The notes beneath the pieces were generated by a model. The model was not told the origin of the DNA, did no database searches, and was given only the letters and a program-made list of their open reading frames with translations. Positions 54,874 to 64,000 of a DNA stretch of 64,000 nucleotides are shown here, in pieces. Made by a program: the position numbers and the translations under genes. Within the stretch, counting starts at the first letter, position 1. The number at the start of each line of letters is the position of its first letter. Source of the DNA: Clavaria fumosa (lineage: Eukaryota > Basidiomycota > Agaricomycetes > Agaricales > Clavariaceae); assembly GCA_951802425.1 (NCBI GenBank), contig OX637799.1:2418001-2482000 (forward strand). The letters are read 5' to 3'.

Positions 54874-55161
54874 TATCAGACTGGGTCTCACACAACTTAA
54901 GCGTAAGGTCATGACGACAATACTAAGATAAGGGGAAAAGGGTACAAGAATGGAAAAGACGTAGTATATATAGCGAACGCTTCGGCATTTGCCGGTGTTC
55001 CCACGCTCGGACCTCTCGGATCACATGACACGCCCAGGCCCAAGTCATGTGATCTCCCGATTATGTAATCCTCCACCACAGGTCATGTGACCTTCCAACA
55101 ATCTTCTCTAATTTCTCCACAACACCTCCTTTTGGGATGGCTTAGGTAAGCAATCCTAACA
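54874..55161 (-). repeat. Chromovirus C 5' LTR (288 bp)
   Basis: Same length as the 3' LTR at 43074; differences seen are mostly CpG (for example GCGTAAGG, CACATGAC). Ends at target duplication CAGTC. Confidence 0.93.
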
Positions 55162-55166
55162 CAGTC

Positions 55167-56125
55167 AGGTTCGCAACCTTATTTATGTTTCCCTTACCCC
55201 TCACGACCTTAGTAGAATATGCACATGGTCACTTATGACTAGCTATACCCTGTACTACTATAGTTCTGTTGCTTGGCGACCTCTGTACTTTTCCTTTTCT
55301 GTTATACTCTCTGTAAGTACATATATAAAGTCTCACATGTACTTACGGTACTCTAGACTTGATATTGATGCACTTTGGTTTAAGCTTGAGGCCACGATGC
55401 CCTTTGAGCTTGGAACCATCGCGATTGATAGGTCTTGTCTCTCTTGGTGACCTCAAGATCATCAAGACACTTCTACTCTATTCTAACTTGTCCTCCGCGC
55501 TCATATAAACTTGCACACTTAAGTATTCTCTCCTATTCGTCTTGATACTGATTCCTTCGAACCTCACAGGTTCTCTCATCAGTTGACAAAGTCATTGCCT
55601 TCACTGATACACCTCTCGACATTGTCGTGACTACCCGCAACTCTCTCAACATCATCGTGACTACCTGTGACTCTCTCAACATCATCGCGACTACCCGTGA
55701 CTCTCTCAACATCATCGCGACTACCCGCGACTCTCTCAACATCATCGCAATTACCCGCGACTCTCTCAACATCATCGCGACTACCCGTGACTCTCTCAAC
55801 ATCATCTATTTCTCCCTCCTCATCTATTTCTTCCTTCACGCTTCATTGGTCGACTTCGCAACCTTCTCAGCATTACCTATTTCTCTCAACTTGTCCTTTT
55901 CCCTCTCTATACTTCATCTACTGACTTCGCGACCTTCTCAGCAACATCTCCCTCCTCTCTACTTGTCTCTCTTCATTCTCACATCTTCTTAGATGTCCTC
56001 GCGACCTTCTGGGACTGAGCATTATCAACTGTGCTCAACAGTTGATTGGTCTTAACAAGTTTCCAGAACTGGTCACCAACAAGTCGACCTTTGGTATTAC
56101 TTACAAGATGGGACAGGCCCTAACA
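55167..56125 (+). repeat. Element D 3' LTR, second part
   Basis: Continues the D LTR after C to GACAGGCCCTAACA, the same end as the E LTR. TATA GTACATATATAAAG near 55318. Total D LTR about 1555 bp. Confidence 0.9.
55621..55800. repeat. 30-bp tandem repeat, six copies, in the D LTR
   Basis: Six units of about ATCATCGCGACTACCCGTGA plus CTCTCTCAAC with CpG to TpG/CpA variants. The E LTR has only a diverged single unit here. Confidence 0.93.
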
Positions 56126-56541
56126 CAGTGTTACAACCGTTACCTGCATTACCAGCATTACCCATGTGACCTCCTGCCCAAGGTCACCTGCATCACTACT
56201 GTCACCCATGTGACCACTCTTATGACCTCACGACCTTAACACTCAAATGCACCACCAATGGTCAGCTGTATATTCCTTTCAAATATGCCTTCCTTCTCAT
56301 CCCCAGTAGTCTATAACTACACTAGTTATGATCCGAAGACTCCCCTGTAGTTATAGTTACATATATGATTATTTAACCAGGTCACAACCTTACCTATGCA
56401 TTCCTAACCCCTCATGACCTTAGTAGAGCATGTGCATAGTTACTATATGACTAAACATACCCCGCACTACTATAGTTCTGTTGCCTGGCGACCTCTGTAC
56501 TTTCCTCTTTCGTTATACTCTTCTGTATGCATGTATATAAG
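56126..56541 (+). repeat. D/E-type LTR fragment
   Basis: Begins mid-LTR (GTTACAACCGTTACCTGC; compare E near 60150) and ends at the TATA region CATGTATATAAG, where J starts. A truncated relic of an older copy. Confidence 0.82.
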
Positions 56542-56879
56542 TGTCAACAACTGTCGGGTTGACTCTCAGAGTTTCGAGGGACTTGGTTGGAGTTGGCTGA
56601 AAGAAAGCAAGGTGAGAATGTGATTGGGAGTAACAACCTAAGGGAAGTTGTTACATGCATAGCTGCTTATATATTACAGAGGCATGAGTCATGGTGAGTC
56701 ACAACAAGAGGCAATCGACATGTGTGAGCAGTGAGGTGCAGCATGAGTCATATGTGATAGGGTGAAAGAGGGGTAGCATGCAGCATGTGACGAGTGAAAG
56801 GGAAGGGTGTGTGCGTGGTGTGAAGAGCAAAAGAGGGGGTGTGATGTGAGAAAGGGGATCATGTGATAAAACTCTAACA
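56542..56879 (-). repeat. Gypsy J 3' LTR (338 bp)
   Basis: In sense, TGTTAGAGTTTTATC...ACAGTTGTTGACA, preceded by the purine tract GGGAGGGGACTA. TATA-like TAATATATAAG near 56676. Confidence 0.85.
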
Positions 56880-57166
56880 TAGTCCCCTCCCAGTGGTCCG
56901 ACGTCCCGACGGACTCGTCAGGCTTCCAGGCTCTCTTCGCATTCGTGTCATTGCAGTTCGGCTGGTGGTTTGGCTTCAGTGGGGGGGTCAATACTCGTAT
57001 CACGTGTATTGGGCACAAGGGGGTGTTCGTAGGCATCGGGGATGATCCACGGGGATATTACATCAGTTGTGACTGGTATGATCCAGGGGGGGCCTCCTCG
57101 TTGGTGGTGCACAGCCCATTCTTCTCAGAGGACTGGTTTGGGCAGCAGGGGAATTTCGAAACGTAG

Positions 57167-57664
57167 TCATAAGCTCCAGCAATTTAACCAGAGCTTGACG
57201 AGGGTGGGGGAGGTGCACAGGACTTGTTGTTGTTGTTCAAACTGAAGTCCTTGGAGTTCAGTCCACATAGCGCAGCTGAAGCTGACACTAAGCCGTTCTG
57301 CCATCCTGTGGAGCCATACATCGTCTTCGGGCTCAAGGAGGTCCCTGTTTAGTCGGAACTGGGGCATCCGAGCTGGGGGATCATCTGTCATGAGTGGGGG
57401 AGGGTCTAACCCCAATGTTCTACATGCGTGGGGAATCTGCACCACATCCAGGATGTGGCGCATATGGGCGGTGGTACCAGGTGACGAGGGCAGGCCTTCA
57501 AGTGTCACTGGCATGAGTCGCAAGTCCGGTGCAGGTTGTAGGCATGTGGTTTCCGGGGGTGGCAGGCATGGCAGGCGGTTTGGCCATCCAGCTGCCTGGC
57601 AGGCGAAGTACAGCGGTCCTGGCGTCCCTCGGCAGGGGGTTGTGGGTGTGCGGTCGGGCGGCAT
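57167..57664 (-). CDS. Gypsy J downstream open frame (165 aa, unknown)
   Basis: ATG 57664 to TGA 57169-57167, between the pol end and the LTR, in the same direction as pol. Pro/Leu-rich N-terminus (TPTTPCRGTPGPLYFACQ), then DDVWLHRMAERLSVSFSCAM. No transmembrane helix or zinc motif is obvious. It could be an accessory protein or chance. The opposite strand also has a 110-codon frame (57390-57722), so the coding strand is uncertain. Confidence 0.4.
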   Translation of the reverse strand: MPPDRTPTTPCRGTPGPLYFACQAAGWPNRLPCLPPPETTCLQPAPDLRLMPVTLEGLPSSPGTTAHMRHILDVVQIPHACRTLGLDPPPLMTDDPPARMPQFRLNRDLLEPEDDVWLHRMAERLSVSFSCAMWTELQGLQFEQQQQVLCTSPTLVKLWLNCWSL

Positions 57665-57780
57665 GGTAGAGGGGAAAAGGGGCAGGTTTATAGAGGGAGG
57701 GGAGAAAGCGTTAGACGAATGATGTCGTTTGTGGCTTTAAGCCTTTTGTTTCCATTCAGGGTTGTTGAGCATGTGAGCAT

Positions 57781-58985
57781 TCAAACAAAAGACACTGTGA
57801 GAGAACATGCTGCCTGAGGGTGCTTGTGGTGGAAGTCCGCGATGGCCTTGGCCGCATCTTTCAGGTTCGCCTTAGGTTCCCACATGTTGTCCTCATGGGG
57901 ATAGCCTGTCCACTTGACAAGGTATTGTAGTTTCCATCTATGCCTCTGACTTTTCAGTACCTCTTCCACATCATATTGTATGTGGTCATCAATTAGTTTG
58001 GGGGGTGGGCGTTTATCTGGTGTCTGATTAGGGAATTTACCTTCTACATATGGCATGAGCAGTGCTTCATTGAATACTGGGTGAATCTTCCATGTGACTG
58101 GTAGGTTGAGTCGGTATGCAGATGGTCCCACTTTTTCTACTACTGCGAAGGGGCTGACTCTTCTGTCTGTGAGTTTTTCTGATGGTCACTCCGTGTTTAG
58201 GTTTGTGGCATCTAGCCAGACCAGGTTTCCCTTTTTGTAGTCAAGTGTTTTTTTGTTTTGTGTTTGTCATAAGTGGTTTTCATGTACTGTGCAGCTTTTT
58301 CCATGGCTTTCTTTGCGTTTTCTCTGGCTTTCTGTAGTTTCATGGCAAAGTCAGAGGCTTCTGGTGTGTGTGGCGTGTCGGGCAGGCTAATGTTCCCCAT
58401 ACAAGGGTGGAATCCATAATTTAGGTAGAAAGGGCTATACTTGGTGGCGGAATGTTGCCAGTTGTTTAGAGCAAATTCTGCTGTGGGTAACCAGTCTGAC
58501 CAGTCGTCTTGCATGAAGTCAACATATGATCGCAAGTATATCTCGATATCCTGGTTCATCCTCTCGGTTTGTCCATCAGTCTGTGGATGGTAAGCCGTAC
58601 TTGGGTTTCCTTTTATACCAATGATCTTGTAGAACTCTTCCATGAAGTTTGATACAAATTGAGACCCTCGGTCACTTATTACTTTGCAGGGTACTCCATG
58701 GCTGCGAAGGACTCGATCTTGCAAGATCCTGGCTGCTCCTAGAGCCATGAGTTTTGTGTCCATAGCCTCTAGCAAAGTCATCTTCATAAGCTTGTCACAT
58801 ATCACAAGGATGGTGTTGTGCATAGCAGATTTTGACAATGGCCCGATAAGGTCCCAAGTAATCATGTGCCATGGGCAAGGTGGTATCGCATGTGGATGTA
58901 GAGGTGCACGTCATTTCATATGGTCAGGTTTTGTTCTTTGGCATTTCTCACAACCAGCTACATATTCCATTACGTCCTCCTTCAT
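57781..58985 (-). pseudogene. Gypsy J pol: integrase and chromodomain, frameshifted
   Basis: Integrase zinc end WPGMKEDVMEYVAGCEKCQRT, a TGA in HMK*RAPLHPH, core MITWDLIGPLSKS, VISDRGSQF, YHPQTDGQTERMN, then a frame break near 58250-58170, and the chromodomain IQYDVEEVLKSQRH ... YLVKWTGYPHEDNMWEP to 57781. Ends LTVSFV. Confidence 0.87.
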
Positions 58986-59013
58986 TCCTGGCCAAGTAAA
59001 TTGTCGAGCAACA

Positions 59014-60499
59014 TGTTAGGGCCTGTCCCGTCTCGATAGTAGTGCCGGAGATCGACTTGTTGGTGACCTATGCTGGAAACTCGCTAAGACCAATCAACTG
59101 TTGAGCACAGTCGAGAATGCTCGGTCCCGGAAGGTCGCGAAGACGTCTGAAAAGATGTAAGAGCGAAGAAAGACAAGTATAAAGGAGGAAGACGTCGTTG
59201 GGAAGGTCGCGAAGTCGGTAGACGAAGCATAAAGGAGGAAATTGACGAGGAGGGGGGAAATGGGTGATGCTGAGAGGGTCGCGAAGTCGACCGATGAGGC
59301 GTGAAGAAAGGAATAGACGAGGTGGGAGAAAGTGATAATGCTGAGAAGGTCGCGAGGTCGACCGACGAAGCATAGAGAAGGAAAAAGACGAGGTGAAAGA
59401 AATAGAGAATGTTGGAAGGATCGCGGTGGTCGCGACAGTGTTGAGAAATGTGTCAGTGAAGGCGATGACTTTGCCAACCGATGGGTGAACCTGTAGGGTT
59501 CCAAGATCAGTACCAAGACGAATAATAGAGAATACTTAGATCGTGCGAGTTGTAGGAGCACAGAGGGTGAGTTAGAACAGAGTAGAGTGTGTTTTGGCGA
59601 TCTTGTGGTCACCAAGAGAGACAAGACCTATCAATTGCGATGGTTCCAAGCTCAAAGGGCGTACTAGCCTAAGCTTAAACCAATGTGCGTCAATATCAAG
59701 TCTAGAGTACCATAAGTACATGCGAGACCTTATATACGTACGTAGAGAGAGTATAACGAAAAAGGGAAAGTACAGAGGTCACCAGGCAACAAGACTATAG
59801 TAGTACGGGGTATGTTTAGTCGTAAAGTGACTGGGCGCGTGTTCTACTAAGGTCGCAAGGGGTTAGGTATGCATAGGTAAGGTCGCGAAGATGACCTGTC
59901 ACGGGTCGCAACCTAGTTAAATAAGTATATACATCGCTATAACTACGGAGGGATTCTCAGATCATAAGTAACATAATTATAGACAACTGAGGAGAAGAAG
60001 GGACGCATATTTGAAGTGTACATACAGCTGACCATTGGTGGCGCGTTTGAGTGTTAAGGTCGCGAGATCATAAGAGCGATCACATGGGTGACACTAGTGA
60101 CGCAGGTGACCTATGGGCGGGTAGTCACGTGGGTAACGCTGGTAATGCAAGTAACGGTCATAACGCTGGTAACGTATTGGCGCTGGTAGTGGTAGCGCCG
60201 GGGGTGCCACGTGGCAAGTCACGTGCTGGTGGAAGTAGACGCGTATCGGTGTGTAGCGCGTAGGATTGGTGGGTCCGGGTGAAGTATGTGCGTAGGGTGA
60301 AGTAATAGGAAGCATCGCGAGTACAGCATGGTGGTCGCGAGTGTCGTGTGAGCGCGGGGGAGGTTGGAGAGGCTTCCGGAAGGAGACAGCGGGTCCTGGA
60401 AGTGTATAGAGGGACTAGCGAGGTTGTAGAGGGTCGTCGGGAAGCTCGTGGATGTGGGTGAAGTCGGCTTGGGCAAGGAAAAATGAATGGGTCCTGACA
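59014..60499 (-). repeat. Element E 3' LTR (1486 bp)
   Basis: In sense, TGTCAGGACCCATTC...GACAGGCCCTAACA. Contains TATATAAGGTC near 59735 and a tandem array with period about 72 bp around 59120-59430. Confidence 0.92.
59120..59430. repeat. ~72-bp imperfect tandem array with GTCGCGA cores
   Basis: GTCGCGA at 59134, 59206, 59278 and 59349, and a GATCGCGG variant at 59419, so spacing is 71-72 bp. More GTCGCGA sites occur singly near 59429, 59882, 60058 and 60333. Confidence 0.8.
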
Positions 60500-60615
60500 T
60501 TACCCCCCCTTCAAGCCTCGAGCCCTGCAAGAGTGGAGATCACGTGGTGATTAGTCAGCGCGATGTTTGTTGATCAGGTCACGACACCCGAAATTTTTCT
60601 CTAAGTCCAACCACC
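60500..60615. promoter_or_regulatory. Polypurine tract of E and upstream region of its accessory gene
   Basis: In pol sense GAAGGGGGGGTAA abuts the LTR. On the plus strand this 116 bp leads to CCACCATGG at 60616. No clear TATA box within it; a promoter could extend into the LTR. Confidence 0.6.
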
Positions 60616-62724
60616 ATGGTCTCCGCTTTCATCAAACAACACGAAACTGAAACCAACAAGGACGAGAACGAGGTCACGCGCGAAATGCGCATATACGATG
60701 AAACGGAACCCAGCCTCAATCTGGGGATCCTAGAAGACGCGCTGGCCCGTCAAAAGGCTGAGCAAGAGCGATGCGCGCGTCTTCGCGAAGCCACGGGCTG
60801 CCGCAAGACACGAGGCAACGTCACGAGTACGAATAAGACTGTGAGCGACGTCGCGGAGTCAAGCGGGGTGGTGGAGAACATCACGGGCGAGGCTGACCTG
60901 TCGCCCGCGGACTTCCTAAAAGCTTGGAAGAAAATAGGGTCAGTGATGGAGAACAAAGAGTGGAACGAAAGGGAGCGAGAGGTGCGTAATAGTAGTTCTC
61001 ATTCCCATTCGTTTCTTCTGATTGTTACATTCCAGGATTGCGATAACTGCGTCGCAAAGGGCCGACAGTGTGTGCGCAGCACTGCCGGCAAGTGTCGCCA
61101 GTGCGCAGAGGACCATGGGAAGTGTTCCTGGGTCCAGGAATTTCGTCGATGGCGCGTCAAGGCCGAATTTGGGTGGAGCGATGTGCAAATCGATGAGGCT
61201 CTGCGGCAGGCAGAAGCACCAGGATCAGCTGCGACAGCGACCCCAACAGTCGTGAGTCGAGTGGGAGCCAAGCTCCCCACTATTACGATTCCGGGGACCC
61301 CAATGCGAGCGGTACGCGGAAAGCGAGCAAGGACAAGGTCGCGGTCGCCGATGCCTGGTCCATCAACAAGGAGGCAAGTGGCGAAGCCGTCGTCATCGAA
61401 GGGGTTGGTGGAGGGAGGAGGAAAGGTTGCGGGGACCTTGGTCCCCAGGACGGATCTGGAACGGGAGCTCACAACGCTCCGTCAGCAACTCGTGGAACCC
61501 ACGAAGAAGATAGCGTGGGTATACAAGTCGCATCGGGAGACGGAATTGGAGGTGGAATTGGCGGCGGCTAAGCGTGAGTTGGAGGCATTACGGTGGGGCA
61601 AGAAAGGTGAATATCAGTTTGTCCTGGTTCCCGTAGTTTCATACTGAGCTCACGACTTTTATTGGCAAAGGCAAGGAGGTCGCGGAAGTCACGGAATTGA
61701 CGACGCGGGCTGAGGGAGCGGAAAAGGAGTTTGAGGCACTCCATGGGGAGTGGCAAGGTAAGTTTTTACTCGAATTGTTGCCTTGTAGATTGACTTCCAT
61801 GTGATTCAGACCAAGAAGTCGAGTTGAGAAACGCGCGCCGGGAGTTGGAGAAGTTGCGGAAGGAGAAAGAGGGTAAGTGAAATAGTCACGAGTATGAAGT
61901 TGACTCATTCGCGTCTATAGGATTGTTAATGGGGGCGGAGGGGACGTGCAAGGAGTTCGAGGAGGTGAGCAGGGTGATTGCAGCGATGAAAAAGGAGGCG
62001 GAAGGTAAGTCATCATTCTACTCCGTGAGATCGCGAATTAATCTTCTTATTGGTTTAGGTTGGAGGGTGGAGTTGGGGGACGTCCGGCGAAGATTGGAAG
62101 AGACCGAAGAGTCGGAGAACAGTAAGTTTTAGTGGTTGCGGGTATGAAGGTGGACTAATCTGTTATTTGTGTTTATCTAGACCATAAGGTCGAGCTGGAG
62201 GAGGCTGAGGAATCGGAACGAAGTAAGTTCCATAGTCGCGAGTATAACACAAACTAATCTTTGTTTTGTAGGTTTGTTCGCAACTGTAGAGAGGATGGAA
62301 AAGGAGTTGAAGGCGTTGAGGGAGCGGGAAAAAGGTAAGTCCTCGCGGGTTTTGTTTTTAGCAACAAACTGAAGATTGGTTTTTAGAGTTGCGCGACCAA
62401 TGTGCGAGTATGGTCGGTGAGCTCCGCGAGGCTCGCTTTCGAGGACGGCGAGGCCTCGAGACGGTCTTCTTCGCCTATGAAGACCTTTTGATGAAGTCGC
62501 CGGAAGAACTCTCGTCGTGGGTAGAGCAATGGGCAGAGCAGGAGCAACGTCGCGTGAGGAGGGAGCTGTTGGATATTCCAAGGGTGGACAATTGGGGTTT
62601 TGAGTTGAAGGCTCCCGAGGCTGGAGAGGAGGAGAAGGGGGAAAAGGAAAAAGTCGCGAGTGTGGAAGGTGGGGAAGGAGCAGAAGGGTCGCAAAAGGGG
62701 AAGGAAAAAGCTCGCGACCAGTAG
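60616..62724 (+). CDS. Element E accessory gene: Zn2Cys6 coiled-coil protein, nine exons (558 aa)
   Basis: Exons 60616-60981, 61036-61606, 61671-61757, 61810-61872, 61921-62004, 62059-62121, 62181-62222, 62272-62334 and 62387-62724. They add to 1677 nt in one open frame. Introns are 48-64 nt with GT..AG ends, mostly GTAAGT. Exon 2 opens with C124-X2-C127-X6-C134-X7-C142-X2-C145-X6-C152, a fungal Zn2Cys6 cluster, then basic Ser/Arg sequence (KRARTRSRSP). Exons 2-8 encode Glu/Lys/Leu heptad-rich coiled coil. Exon 9 has GLETVFFAYEDLLMK and IPRVDN, shared with D. Convergent with pol, stops about 98 nt apart. Likely a nuclear DNA-binding protein; role in the element's cycle unknown. A captured host gene is the alternative. 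Confidence 0.82.
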
Positions 62725-62822
62725 ATAAAAATTTTCTTGTTGTATTTTTATTGTGTATATTTGAATTGCTGTGAAGTCCGAAGTGAGAAAGTGACGAAAA
62801 AACGAGAAAGAGGCGAGGAAAA

Positions 62823-64000
62823 TTATTGAGTTGCACGAGTTGCACGAGGTTTTTCCGGGTAGGTCGCGTGGAAGTCCTTGAGGAGTTCCTTCGAGCCGGA
62901 AAGTGATTCTATTGGTTCCCAGGTGTTGTCCTCGGGTCCGTAACCTTCCCATCGTACGAGGTAAAGCACTTTCCTACCCCTCCTTCAAGAATCTAGTATG
63001 TCGGCGACTTCATAATGTTGTTCGCTGTCGACCTTGATAGGGGGCAGGGGTTGCTGTTGCCGCTGGGGGAAAGCGTCGTCGTAGACCCTTTCGAGTAACG
63101 AAACATGGAAAACGTCGTGAATTTCTCGCATCGATTTCGGTAACTGGAGACGATATGCGTGAGTCGAAACTTTCGCGAGTATGGGGAAAGGTCCGGCTCG
63201 TTTCGAGTCCAATTTCTTCATCGGTCTCTTCGTCTTCACATTCCGCAAGTCTAACCACACCTTCGTTCCTTCTTTCCAGTCCGGTGTAACCTCTCTCTTC
63301 CTGTCCGCAAAGCGCGAGTAGGCCTCGTTCACGACCTTGAGTTGATCTCGTAAGTGCTGATGGAGTGTCTTGAGATCGGTCGCGACCATGTGGGCTTCAT
63401 GCGCGGGTATCCCTTCGAGGGAAATCGTGAGTCTTGGGTGGTATCCCTTGTTCGCGAAGAACGGGGAGACACCAGTCGCGCTATGAGGGGTGTTATTGTA
63501 TACGAACTCGGCGAGCGGGAGTTGGTAATTCCAGTCATCTTGCTGGTAGTTTGTTTTGTATATATTCGGATATATTGCTCTAGAACCTGGTTGACTTGTT
63601 CTGTTTGTCCGTCGGTCTCGGGATGGTAAGCTGTGGAGAGATTTGAAGTAATATCCAAAGCTTGGCATAACGAAGACCAAAACTTAGAAACAAATAATCT
63701 TCCTCTATCCGACACTATATCTGCGGGTAGCCCATGCTTTGAAAAGACGTGGGTGACGAAATGCTGGGCTAATTCTTTCGCGGTGTCAGTAGTATTGGTA
63801 GAGATGAAAATCGCTTGTTTCGTAAGTCGACAGACAATGACGAGGATCAAGTCAAAGGTCGCAGAGAGAGGGAGGGCTTTGATATGGTCCATCGAAATTG
63901 AAGACCAAGGTCGCTCACCTATGGGCAAGGGCTTGAGGAGTCTGTAGGGTTTGTGTTGGACGGGTTTTGCCCTTGCGCAGGTGTGACAACCACGGACGTA
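62823..64000 (-). pseudogene. Element E pol: integrase and chromodomain
   Basis: From the window edge: CHTCARAKPV, SMDHIKALPL, KELAQHFVTHVFSKHGLPADIV, VSDRG, YHPETDGQTEQVN. A small insertion near 63556 (ATACAAAACAAACTACC against ATATGAACTACC in D) shifts the frame. Then NYQQDDWNYQLPLAEFVYNN and the chromodomain start YEVADILDS, TGA at 62987-62985, RRGRKVLYLVRWEGYGPEDNTWEP, TAA 62825-62823. Better preserved than D. Confidence 0.9.

Larger units (their letters stand above)
43074..55161 (-). mobile_element. Chromovirus C: sibling of A, interrupted by B
   Basis: Flanked by CAGTC (43069-43073 and 55162-55166). Both LTRs are 288 bp with one VNTR unit. Without B and its duplication C is 5565 bp. 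Its gag-pol is very similar to A but has several TGA codons, a 2-nt deletion and a shortened gag start. B inserted between its RNase H and integrase. Confidence 0.95.
28035..56125 (+). mobile_element. Gypsy element D with antisense Zn2Cys6 gene, carrying nested A, C and B
   Basis: Removing A (29367-35007) and C (43074-55161, which contains B) with one copy of each duplication leaves about 10.4 kb: gag in two parts, pol, an antisense accessory gene and a 1555-bp 3' LTR. The 5' LTR is missing; the left end abuts an inverted copia scrap. D is the closest relative of E. Decay is almost purely CGA to TGA. Confidence 0.9.
56542..59013 (-). mobile_element. Gypsy element J, 3' part
   Basis: A 338-bp 3' LTR, an extra open frame, chromodomain and integrase read on the minus strand. 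It is cut at 59013 by the end of the E LTR, so RT and gag are missing. Diverged from A, B and C. Confidence 0.88.
59014..64000 (-). mobile_element. Gypsy element E with intact antisense Zn2Cys6 gene (cut by window edge)
   Basis: 3' LTR 59014-60499 (1486 bp), purine tract, antisense accessory gene 60616-62724, pol end 62823-64000. Closely related to D in pol, LTR and accessory gene. gag and RT lie beyond the window. CAACA at 59009-59013 is the presumed duplication, not checkable here. Confidence 0.93.

Noticed and set aside
55627..55992. Repeat protein (TTRDSLNIIA units) in the D LTR
   Set aside because: The 30-bp tandem repeat gives a ten-residue periodic frame on both strands. It is LTR sequence, and the sister LTR lacks it.
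60982..61035. Unspliced reading of exon 1 to exon 2 in the E accessory gene (the frame stays open)
   Set aside because: The 54-nt segment is in frame by chance. The D copy has a stop at the same place and both have GT...AG ends with the zinc cluster starting right after.

Overview
The window is a nested stack of LTR retrotransposons from a fungal genome. I find no host housekeeping gene, rRNA, tRNA or CRISPR array. A basidiomycete is the best guess. Where splicing can be inferred, introns are 48-64 nt with GTAAGT/GTGAGT donors, and the chromodomain Ty3/gypsy elements look like basidiomycete ones. The species assignment is inference only.

Layout. 1-1429: 3' end of a chromodomain gypsy element. 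1430-3283: unassigned DNA plus an LTR scrap. 3284-9041: nearly complete Ty1/copia element (copia-H). 9221-14406: second copia (copia-I), 5'-truncated, carrying a 1.6 kb internal inversion and a solo LTR of copia-H type. 14628-23669: old gypsy pol (K), split by two solo LTRs and by a 7.2 kb gypsy element F (16274-23482) with 1.2 kb LTRs. 23670-24430: copia-I-type 5' LTR and leader. 24480-26239: Helitron/Pif1-type helicase remnant. 26240-27541: short gag-only LTR element N. 27542-28034: inverted copia gag scrap. 28035-56125: gypsy element D, interrupted by chromovirus A (29367-35007) in an intron-like spacer and by chromovirus C (43074-55161) in its 3' LTR; C is itself interrupted by chromovirus B (44726-51243). 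56126-56541: D/E-type LTR scrap. 56542-59013: gypsy J, truncated. 59014-64000: gypsy E, which runs off the window. Eight insertions have 5-bp target-site duplications that can be read directly.

The most unusual content is an accessory gene in three gypsy elements (D, E, F) from two LTR families. Each lies tail-to-tail with pol, on the opposite strand, between the end of pol and the 3' LTR. It encodes a Zn2Cys6 (GAL4-type) zinc cluster with coiled-coil sequence and contains spliceosomal introns. The E copy is open across nine exons (558 aa). Its internal exons 4-8 are 63, 84, 63, 42 and 63 nt, all multiples of seven codons and all bounded by phase-1 introns. Antisense placement would let a retroelement keep introns, because the genomic RNA has the other polarity.

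Other themes. Four LTR families (A/C, B, F, N) have a 9-11 nt primer site just inside the 5' LTR that is complementary to LTR sequence about 32-43 nt downstream of a TATA box, as in Tf1/sushi self-priming. The copia elements instead carry a primer site complementary to a tRNA-Met anticodon arm. Decay is dominated by CpG to TpG/CpA change: all 11 stops in the D pol frame are TGA, and all four differences between the LTRs of B are at CpG. B is the youngest and most intact element.
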